Positions 1 through 6,100 of a DNA stretch of 16,866 bases are shown in pieces. This DNA comes from Oscillospiraceae bacterium (GTDB lineage: Bacteria; Bacillota; Clostridia; Oscillospirales; Oscillospiraceae). Each line of letters opens with the position of its first letter. Within the stretch, counting starts at the first letter, position 1. The position numbers and the translations under genes are program-made. Location of the stretch: the NCBI GenBank assembly GCA_017501805.1, contig JAFVWG010000129.1:1-16866 (forward strand), in the 5' to 3' direction. The notes beneath the pieces are model-generated. The model did no database searches and was not told the origin of the DNA. It saw only the letters and a program-made list of their open reading frames with translations.

Positions 1-153
1 CTCTGCAGCGTGCTTCGCGTCCTCGGCTTTCTTTTCCGCGCGGTCTTCTTTTACGGCTTTGCGGGTGCGTCGCCATTTGAGAGCCTCGCGGATTCCTTCA
101 ATGACCGCAACAACGGCGCCGCCGGAAAGGATAGCTACAAGTGTTTCATTCAT
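1..153 (-). CDS. Small membrane-anchored phage protein, partial (C-terminus outside window)
   Basis: An open frame of 51 codons runs from an ATG at 153-151 off the left edge, so only the N-terminus is present. A well-placed AAAGGAGG lies about 7 nt upstream. Residues 5-20 or so form one short hydrophobic segment rich in V, A, I and L. It is followed by a strongly charged Lys/Arg/Glu/Ala-rich stretch that looks like a helical coiled coil. The start overlaps the end of the preceding gene by 8 nt, typical of translational coupling. Similar short proteins (one TM segment, then a charged helix) are often found just before holin and endolysin genes in Firmicutes phages. A role near the lysis cassette is inference; a holin-like or superinfection function cannot be distinguished. 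Confidence 0.72.
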   Translation of the reverse strand, partial: MNETLVAILSGGAVVAVIEGIREALKWRRTRKAVKEDRAEKKAEDAKHAAE

Positions 154-373
154 CTGTGCCCTCCTTTCTGCAGCCGGTGTTGTGGTAGGGACGGAGCCCG
201 ACTTCGAGAAGGTCGAGCTCCGCGTCAACGGGTCCACGCATATCTGCGAATTGTTTTTTCGTCTCCGCGTCCACGGTTTTCATTTGCTCAATGAAGAGCG
301 CCTGCTCGCGGATGATGCGGGACTGTGCTTCCGTGACCGCACAGAGGCGGTCGATAAGTTCGAGTGGGTTCAT
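146..373 (-). CDS. Small hypothetical phage protein, coiled coil (75 aa)
   Basis: The ORF starts with an ATG at 373-371 behind an AAGGAG about 10 nt upstream. A nearer ATG at 381 would give only three codons before a stop, so 373 is the usable start. The product has no hydrophobic segment. Residues 1-45 are predicted by eye to be helical, with heptad-like spacing of I, L and F, and the C-terminus is charged. It sits between the CD1375-like gene and the membrane-anchored gene and overlaps the latter by 8 nt, so it belongs to the same late operon. I do not recognise an enzymatic domain. A structural or accessory tail/lysis role is plausible only from position. Confidence 0.7.
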   Translation of the reverse strand: MNPLELIDRLCAVTEAQSRIIREQALFIEQMKTVDAETKKQFADMRGPVDAELDLLEVGLRPYHNTGCRKEGTDE

Positions 374-403
374 TGCCTCATGTGCTCCTTTCGTGGTGGT
401 TTT

Positions 404-535
404 TTACTCGGCTGCCAGTTCGCCCATGCCGCTGTCAACCAGGAGCTCTTTGACCTGGTCCTTCAGCAAGCGGGGAACCTGCGCGAATGTCTTCTTACCC
501 AGCATGATCTGCTGTGCCCATAACATTGCCATCAT
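404..535 (-). CDS. CD1375-like / XkdX-like small phage protein (43 aa)
   Basis: The frame is open from 586, but I choose the ATG at 535-533 because AAGGAGG ends 8 nt before it and because the product from there matches the pattern of CD1375-family phage proteins: a short tyrosine- or tryptophan-containing helix, then G-K-K-T-F-A-Q-V-P, then a Leu/Lys-rich helix. The upstream ATG at 586 would overlap the previous gene's stop (579) and add 17 basic residues not typical of that family; it has only a weak GGAG. These tiny proteins regularly follow tail-fibre genes in clostridial phages and resemble XkdX of PBSX in place and size. Function is unknown. Confidence 0.75.
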   Translation of the reverse strand: MMAMLWAQQIMLGKKTFAQVPRLLKDQVKELLVDSGMGELAAE

Positions 536-578
536 TGCTTCGCCCTCCTTTCCGTATAAAATTCGGAATATTAAACGC

Positions 579-1004
579 CTAAGCATAGACGTGCTCCGAC
601 ATTTCCAGGATGCACTCGGTCAGCATATCGACCTGCGCCTGCAGGTTTTCGATGAGCTGTCGCTCCTCGCTCTTTGCGACCGGTTCGTGGGTTCCTGTGT
701 TTTCTTCCTCCGTGCTGGGCGGTTCCACTTTCGGATCCTCCAGTATGCCGTTCTCGATCAGCTGTTCACGGAGCGAGTTGTAGGTATCCTCGTCGATTTC
801 TGCATAGTGGGCGTACGCCAGGTCGTTCACCTGTTCTGCGCCTTCGAGCAGATAAATTGTGGAGCCGTCCGAGGATATGATTCCGCCGGCTTCCGCCTCG
901 TTGCTGCAGGCTAAAAAGAGCGAGTTCTTCTTTTGCCAGCGGACGAAGTTCAAGCCGTCGCAAACGTCGACGATCTGTCCACCTGATACGATTTTGTAGT
1001 ACAT
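579..1004 (-). CDS. Tail-fibre-associated protein, XkdW-like position (141 aa)
   Basis: The ATG at 1004-1002 has an AGGAGG about 11 nt upstream. Residues 1-70 look like a compact mixed alpha/beta domain with the repeated theme of phage fibre-adjacent proteins (Y-Y-K-I, a V-R-W-Q-K-K-N stretch, S-S-D-G-S-x-I-Y). Residues 90-115 are a low-complexity acidic/proline linker. The C-terminus, residues 115-140, is a probable amphipathic coiled coil. Position after the fibre genes and before the CD1375-like gene corresponds to xkdW in PBSX-type operons. Its start lies inside the last 55 nt of the reverse transcriptase frame. It could be a fibre assembly factor or minor tail protein; the sequence does not decide. 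Confidence 0.78.
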   Translation of the reverse strand: MYYKIVSGGQIVDVCDGLNFVRWQKKNSLFLACSNEAEAGGIISSDGSTIYLLEGAEQVNDLAYAHYAEIDEDTYNSLREQLIENGILEDPKVEPPSTEEENTGTHEPVAKSEERQLIENLQAQVDMLTECILEMSEHVYA

Positions 1005-2149
1005 GGCGTGTATGCCTCCTCTCTAACCAGCCACGGTATGAGCAGCTGGTTGAATAAAGTGTCGATGCTCTGGGTGATTTTGAAGCACTTTGTACCGTCT
1101 ATGCTGGCTTTCCAAGCCTGCACCGATTCGCTGCAGGTCTTGAACGGTATCTTTCCTTCGTCGTGCTTCCTTGCCAGCTTTTTCAGTTTTCTACGCTCTC
1201 TGACGACGCTTTCCCTGGCGGGGCGTATGATGATGTGCCCGGTCTCTGTGAAGTCGTACTTGCGCTTCAGGAACGTGAATTGTTCTCCGAAGTGCAGGAG
1301 GCGGCTTTTCTTTTCGTTAAGGGTGAAACCGAGCCGCGCGGCGAAGGCTTTTATTTCCTCCAGGACGCCCTTCAGGTATTCGTAGTCGTGGTGGATGATT
1401 ATTCCGTCGTCCATGTATCGTCCGCTACTGTCCGGTCGTAAAACCTCGCGGATGAAGTGGTCGAGGCTGCTCGGTGTGGTGATCGCGAAGTCTTGCGAGT
1501 TTTCGCTTCCGAGAACCAGTCCCACGTCCGTCCTGTTGTGGCGGACGATTTTCATGTTCAGACCGATGATCCACTTGTCGTCGTAGTGCTTATCCATAAC
1601 CTGGCGCACGAGTGAGTGCTGGATGCTGTCGAAGAAGTGGCGGATGTCGAAGACGATCATGCCTCCGGTCATTCCGTACTTCCTGATGTGGCGTTCCAGC
1701 ATACACTTGACGCGGTCTCTTGCTTTGGTGGTGCCTTTGCCTTCCTGGCTGGCGTAGTTGTCGTACACCAGCGTCCGGTGAAGCACCGGTTTGAGGCTGT
1801 AGTAGCTGTTGCATTTCTGCGGTACTCGGTCGTCGATGTGGATGCTGTTTATCCTTCGCAGGTGCCCTCGTTCCCTTATGTAGAATTCCGGGCATTTTCG
1901 CAGCTTGCATACGCCGTTCCGGAGATCCCGCAGTCTCCTTGCTACGTTGATGCCGCACCTGGCTTTGTACGCCTGGACGCTTGCCTTCCAGCTCACGCCC
2001 TTAAAGCACAGCTGTGCGCTGTGGTAAAGGTGCGGAAATGTGAAAACCTTGTTGAAATCTAACGCTTCATCGAGCAGCTCCTTTCTTCTTGCTTCCCGCG
2101 CCGCTTTCCGGCGCTGGTAGCGAGCCTCATGTCGTTCTTGGCTTGTCAT
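950..2149 (-). CDS. DGR reverse transcriptase (399 aa)
   Basis: This is the error-prone reverse transcriptase that copies the TR RNA into adenine-mutagenised cDNA. The ATG at 2149-2147 follows AGGAGGAAC by 5 nt. Visible motifs in order: a basic N-terminal region (residues 5-25), a DGR-RT-like N-terminal helix region (33-60), motif 2 around A-S-Q-E-G-K-G (133-139), the catalytic F-D-I-R-H-F-F of palm motif A (D168), the motif L-G-S-E-N-S-Q at 213-219, and the YMDD catalytic box at 245-248. The LGxxxSQ form, in place of the retroviral/group II QGxxxSP, is the diagnostic mark of DGR reverse transcriptases and is linked to low fidelity at template adenines. A thumb-like Lys/Arg-rich helix lies at 310-330. 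It is longer than the Bordetella BPP-1 enzyme (about 328 aa), and its last 18 codons overlap the next gene. Avd and the TR lie directly upstream. Confidence 0.97.
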   Translation of the reverse strand: MTSQERHEARYQRRKAAREARRKELLDEALDFNKVFTFPHLYHSAQLCFKGVSWKASVQAYKARCGINVARRLRDLRNGVCKLRKCPEFYIRERGHLRRINSIHIDDRVPQKCNSYYSLKPVLHRTLVYDNYASQEGKGTTKARDRVKCMLERHIRKYGMTGGMIVFDIRHFFDSIQHSLVRQVMDKHYDDKWIIGLNMKIVRHNRTDVGLVLGSENSQDFAITTPSSLDHFIREVLRPDSSGRYMDDGIIIHHDYEYLKGVLEEIKAFAARLGFTLNEKKSRLLHFGEQFTFLKRKYDFTETGHIIIRPARESVVRERRKLKKLARKHDEGKIPFKTCSESVQAWKASIDGTKCFKITQSIDTLFNQLLIPWLVREEAYTPCTTKSYQVDRSSTFATA

Positions 2150-2299
2150 GTGTCGTTCCTCCTAAATCAATGCACCCCGTGCAGTCTAATATCGGACGTT
2201 TATCTGACTGCGAAATGCGACCGGGCATGAAATCGAGGCGACGTCCATCCTTTCGACCATGCAAGAAGCGTCCGCCCGCGCATATCGGGTTCAGGCTTA

Positions 2300-2313
2300 T
2301 GGCAGCCTTATGC
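2300..2313 (+). repeat. 14-nt inverted partner of the post-VR hairpin, in the TR-RT spacer
   Basis: The plus strand here reads tggcagccttatgc. The same 14 bases occur on the minus strand inside the hairpin at 3102-3128 (plus-strand coordinates 3111-3124). The spacer transcript, made from the minus strand, would therefore carry the complement of the hairpin's sense strand. The match is exact over 14 nt and stops on both sides. Confidence 0.6.
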
Positions 2314-2426
2314 GAATTCTCCGCAGTCGTCCTGCGGACGGTCCATCTCTCCTTCTATAAAATGACACGGATTTCACGGCTCTGCCGCTACTCTGTCTGG
2401 TCGAGGGGTTTCCCCACTTATAGGAT

Positions 2427-2559
2427 CCGAGGCACACGCCATTCGCGTTGTTCGCGTTGTTGTTGTTGTTCGGGTTGCCACTGGTATTGACGTTGTAGAA
2501 GTTGTTCGAATTGTTGCGATTAGGACTGCGCTCCCACCAGTTGCAGACGGCACCTGTGC
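2427..2559 (-). repeat. DGR template repeat (TR)
   Basis: This 133-bp non-coding repeat aligns gap-free with the VR at 3179-3311 (constant offset 752). On the minus strand it reads in the VR frame as an Asn-rich peptide with 17 AAC/AAT codons, including five AAC in a row. It contains 41 adenines; 17 are changed in the VR (10 to G, 5 to T, 2 to C) and none of the 92 other bases are. No A-containing codon in this frame (AAC, AAT, TAC, AGT, ACC, ACA, GAG) can become a stop by changing its A residues, so the template is stop-proof. Homology stops sharply at both ends. It lies between avd and the RT, the standard DGR position. Confidence 0.97.
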
Positions 2560-2594
2560 GTGTAGAGATAAACCGTTGTTATGCTTTGCCGGAG

Positions 2595-3068
2595 TTATTC
2601 CGGCTTTTCCTTGTTGTTACGTGGGCGGTGCAGTTCCATGTGTCTGGTGTAGTGCAGGTTGCCCTTGAGGGCGTCCTCTTCTTCGAGGCATAGGTTCATG
2701 AATTCCTCCAGGATCCTGTTGCTCTTTTCCTGCTCTTCCTTCTGGCTGCGTCCGTCTTTCTGACCGCATAGAGGGAATAGCGAGTAGGCTCGTTCTATCT
2801 TCCGGGCGAAGGCGTAATTTGCGCCCATCGCCTTTTCGAGTTCGAGTATTCTCTGGGTTCTCTCTTCTTCGGTCTGCGGCAGTATGGCGTTTGCATACTG
2901 CGCGTGTTCATAAATAGCCGAGGCAAGTGCGACGGTTCTCTGCGTGATGATGAAGGTGTAGGTTTTCGGCCACTTTCTGCAGAGTTCCATCGTTCGTTGT
3001 TCTATGCGGTCTGCCGTCTCGACAAACTGCATACTTGATTTCCCGCGATCTCCGGGTGGTACTGACAT
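2595..3068 (-). CDS. avd: Accessory variability determinant (Avd), four-helix-bundle protein (157 aa)
   Basis: Avd proteins are small, basic, helical-bundle proteins that form a pentamer, bind the DGR reverse transcriptase and its RNA, and are needed for mutagenic homing. The start ATG at 3068-3066 has AAAGGAGGA about 7 nt upstream. The sequence is nearly all helical by eye: helices near residues 14-32, 37-60, 66-95 and 100-135. A K-W-P-K-T-Y motif near 32-37 is the form commonly seen at the start of the second helix in Avd-like four-helix proteins. The C-terminus is Lys/Arg/Asn-rich. It is somewhat longer than BPP-1 Avd (about 128 aa). Its place between the VR gene and the TR is that of avd in Bordetella phage. 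Recognition is by pattern and context. Confidence 0.88.
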   Translation of the reverse strand: MSVPPGDRGKSSMQFVETADRIEQRTMELCRKWPKTYTFIITQRTVALASAIYEHAQYANAILPQTEEERTQRILELEKAMGANYAFARKIERAYSLFPLCGQKDGRSQKEEQEKSNRILEEFMNLCLEEEDALKGNLHYTRHMELHRPRNNKEKPE

Positions 3069-3101
3069 CGGTTTATCCTCCTTTCGTTATGCAATCCGTT
3101 C

Positions 3102-3128
3102 TCTCTGGCAGCATAAGGCTGCCAGAGA
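3102..3128 (-). promoter_or_regulatory. DGR hairpin/cruciform downstream of VR
   Basis: An 11-bp perfect inverted repeat (3102-3112 with 3118-3128) flanks a 5-nt loop, 14 nt past the stop codon of the VR gene. In Bordetella phage and other DGRs a hairpin or cruciform a short way 3' of the VR is needed for efficient target recognition during homing. No T-run follows it on the transcribed strand, and avd begins 34 nt later, so a rho-independent terminator is less likely. The known examples have 7-10 bp stems and 4-nt loops; this one has a slightly longer stem and loop. It could also act as an RNA processing or stability element in the late mRNA. Confidence 0.78.
3111..3124 (-). repeat. 14-nt segment of the post-VR hairpin shared with the TR-RT spacer
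   Basis: The minus strand here reads tggcagccttatgc and spans one arm, the loop and the base of the other arm of the hairpin at 3102-3128. The identical sequence is on the plus strand at 2300-2313 in the TR-RT spacer, so the two copies are inverted relative to each other. Confidence 0.6.
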
Positions 3129-3141
3129 TGTTTTGGATCGG

Positions 3142-6100
3142 TTACGCTTCGCTGTCGCTTGCTTCGCCGGAGCAGAAGCCGAGGCACACGCCATTCGCGT
3201 TGCTCGCGTTGCCGCCGTTGCCCGGGTAGCCACTGGTAATGACGTTGTAGAAGTGGCTCGAAAGGTAGCGATAAGGACTGCGCTCCCACCAGCTGCAGAC
3301 GGCACCTGCGCCGTCTGCCAGGTACTTGATGCGCGATGCGTCATTTGTGAAGATCGGATACTTGGTGCCTTCCTGCAGGTAAGGGTACACGTTCGTGTTA
3401 CTGCCCATCTCAATGTAGGAAGCCTGCCACATCTTGTACTGCTTGCCGGTTACGGCGTAGCTTCGGTTGCCGATAGAGCTCGTTTTGTACACCGGGATGA
3501 TGGTATTCAGGAGTCCGATCGGCAGCTGATCCAGGAATTCACCGTTTGCCCATTTCGCCATTCTGGTGGCTTCGTAGCCTCCGGCGTTTCGGCTCTTGCC
3601 GTATGCCTTGACGGTTACGGAGTCGCCTTCGGTTACCGGTACAGAAATCACGGCGCCCTGGCTCACTTCGAGGAAGTTGTTCCAGTCGTAGGTGTGGTCA
3701 GCACAGAAGACGATTCTCGACTTGCCGTTTCCGTTGTAGGCGTTGTTTGCGGCTACGTTCAGGTCGTCGGTTCCGGTTGCATCAAACTTGATTCCTCCGA
3801 AGTTATCGAAGGTCACGCTCTGCCCGATGATAAACGCCCAGGTGTACTGGGTTGCGTCCCATCCGGTCTGGACGGCGCCGTCCGCGCTCAAGATGTTGAT
3901 GCCAGCGTTCTGCAGCATTTTTCCGATCTTGTAGGTCGGGTTGTCTGCGTCCACGTTGGTGTCGGACTTGTACCAGGTGTTCTGCGAGATCTTGTCGTTG
4001 ACCTTGTCGCTGTCGGTTCCGATGTAGAAGCCTTTGTCGTCAAGCGCCCAGGTCGTCTTGGTTCCATCTGCGTGGTTTACTTCGATGGCTGCCAGGTATG
4101 TCTGACCGAGGGACTTGATCTCTACGAAGCCTGCCGCCACTTCGTCAGCTGTTGCTACGTGGGTGTTTGTCAGCTTGGCTGATGTGGCGTTCGAATAGTC
4201 TCCGTCGTCGCTGACGATAGGTTCGTCTGCGCCGATCTGGAAGTTGAAGCTGTGCTTGTAGTTCGGGTTCATGTTGCCGGTCTTCGTCAAGCAGTTTTTC
4301 ATCATGTAGCTGATACCCGCCTTGCCGGTCTTCGAGCTGTCCAGGAAGTCGTGATTGAAGTCTGCGACCTGCTGTGTCAGCGTCTCGCCGTTATAGAGGG
4401 TGTACTGCTTGGTGTCTCCGGCGCCGATGGTTACCGTTGCCAGCGTCGTCAGGTTGGTGATGATGTACTCCTGGGTGTCGCTGTAGTAGACGACGGTGCA
4501 GTCCTCAGCTTCGCCTCGCTGAATAGCGATAGCGCACCAGAGGCGCTCGCCGTGTGTCAGCTGGTTGAATGCCTTACTGGTTGCCGGCATTTCGACCGCT
4601 TCCCAGGCTGCGAAGAGTTTTATAACCTCCGGCAAGCCATCAGCGTCGATGCTCGCGCTGTCGTTCGGCATCTGCTGCTTGTAGTTGTAGACGTGTCCGT
4701 CTGCATCCTGCCAGCCTACGAAGAGGTAGCCTTCTCTTGTCGGAAGTTCGCCGGGGTACGTGTACGAGGAGCCGTAGGATACGCCTTCGACGGTTTCGAG
4801 CACCGCCTGGTCGTCCTGGTTCTCTCTGAATTCGATATCGTACTGCTGCAGAGCCTCCGAGTATAGCGCCGTGAAGGTTGTGTCGGCTGTGATTTTGCCG
4901 TAGTTGAGGTCGTAGCCTCTGAAGGCGTAGACGTACTGCACGGTGTTCGCTCTCTCCGGTGCTACCGGTGCGGTTGCCGATTCTCCGTCGTTGACCTCTT
5001 CGGTCTTCAGAACGCTGCCGTCCCAGTCTTTGAAGGTTGCCACGTGGTAGAGGGTGGTGTATCTGATGTTAAGGTTCGGGTAGATGCTGTTCAGCTTGTC
5101 GAGCAGGCTCTTCTGGATCCTGCCGATCGTTACCGTGCCGGTGATGGTCGGGTAGCTGTTGGTGTCTTCTACCGCGTTGCCGTTCGCGTCGATAACCTTG
5201 CCCCTCATGCTGTCGTCAGCAATGATGCGGAGGACGGTTTCGTCTGCGAGCGTCCAGTTGACGCCTACCAGTCTGATTCTGTTCAGGCTGGCGCCTCTGG
5301 TGGCGATGATGGCGGCTGTGTCGATGTTCGGTGTGTTTTCCACTCTCAAGCGGAGAATGTTTGCATAACTTTCCATCGTGAAGTGCTGCATCTCGCTGTG
5401 GTCTACGATTTCCAGAGAAGTAATTCCTGCGGGAAGTTCTACCTTCTTCAAGTAGCCGCCCTGCGGGAATACGACGGCCGCGATTGCGCTGCCGGTTGCA
5501 TAGACCTCTTCGATCACGTCGCAGTTTGAAAGGTCGACGGTACCGCCGAGCGCTGTCAAATTGCAGATGTTCAGCTTCTCCAGCATTGTGAGGTAGCTGA
5601 CGTCGCTGATGCTTGTTAGAAGGCTGTTGTTGTATCCTTCCGCGTTGCTGCCGAGGATGAGCTCGGTCAGGTTCTGGCAAAGCGACAAGCTCTGCAGTTT
5701 CGACGGGTACAGAGGCGAAAGGTCGCCGAGGCTCTTGATGTGGCTCGCGCCGTAAACTGCCAGGACGATGTCGCTCCAGTTACCAGCTGCGGTCGGCTTC
5801 ATTTCGATGCTCTCGCCTTCGAGGCACTTGCCGCCGATGTAGCTTCCGCTGTTACCCCATTCGGTGTAGCAGTAGAGCGCCTGGCACGGTGTGATTTCGA
5901 ATGCGAGGTCTTCCGGGTTACTCTGGCCGCGATTGATTCTGAAGTTGAAGTTGTCCTGCAGGTAGCTGTCCTCCAGGTACTTACTGTCAAGCATTGCGAA
6001 CCTCTTCGTGATGAAGTCGCGGTGGTAGCTCTCCATCGTGCTCTTTACGAGGTACATGAAGGCTGCGGTGTAGAGCCAGCTTTCCGTCTCGTAGTTGAAG

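Larger units (their letters stand above)
2150..2594 (-). ncRNA. DGR template RNA region (avd 3' flank, TR, spacer)
   Basis: This 445-nt stretch between the avd stop and the RT start has no convincing coding frame and holds the TR (2559-2427) plus a 277-nt spacer down to the RT ribosome binding site. In the Bordetella DGR the RNA made of the avd 3' end, TR and spacer is folded, bound by the RT-Avd complex and used for self-primed cDNA synthesis; the same layout is seen here. By eye the minus-strand RNA can form a GGGG/CCCC hairpin with a 3-nt loop at 2415-2405, a 7-bp stem at 2338-2320, a 5-bp stem near 2309-2294, and a 6-bp stem at 2604-2588 across the avd stop codon. No own promoter is evident, so it is probably cut from or transcribed with the late operon. 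RNA ends are not determined. Confidence 0.7.

Noticed and set aside
536..586. Upstream start at 586 for the CD1375-like protein
   Set aside because: Weak ribosome binding site, overlap with the previous stop, and extra residues not typical of the family; the ATG at 535 has an ideal AAGGAGG.
2310..2355. Twelve-codon ORF with an AAGGAG in the TR-RT spacer
   Set aside because: The ribosome binding site is only about 2 nt from the ATG, the peptide is unremarkable, and it overlaps the 7-bp stem.
2400..2430. TATAAG as a -10 box for a separate RT or RNA promoter
   Set aside because: No acceptable -35 element at the right distance, and it would start after the TR, leaving the TR outside the transcript.
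2588..2609. Terminator-like stem followed by TTTT on the plus strand
   Set aside because: No plus-strand genes exist to terminate; the stem is only 6 bp and lies over the avd stop, so I treat it as possible DGR RNA structure.
3102..3128. Rho-independent terminator after the tail gene
   Set aside because: No T-run on the transcribed strand, and avd with a strong ribosome binding site follows at once; DGR hairpin fits better.
3004..4182. 392-codon plus-strand frame across the VR, hairpin and lectin domain
   Set aside because: Antisense shadow: it spans the VR and crosses into avd, with no ribosome binding site or domain.
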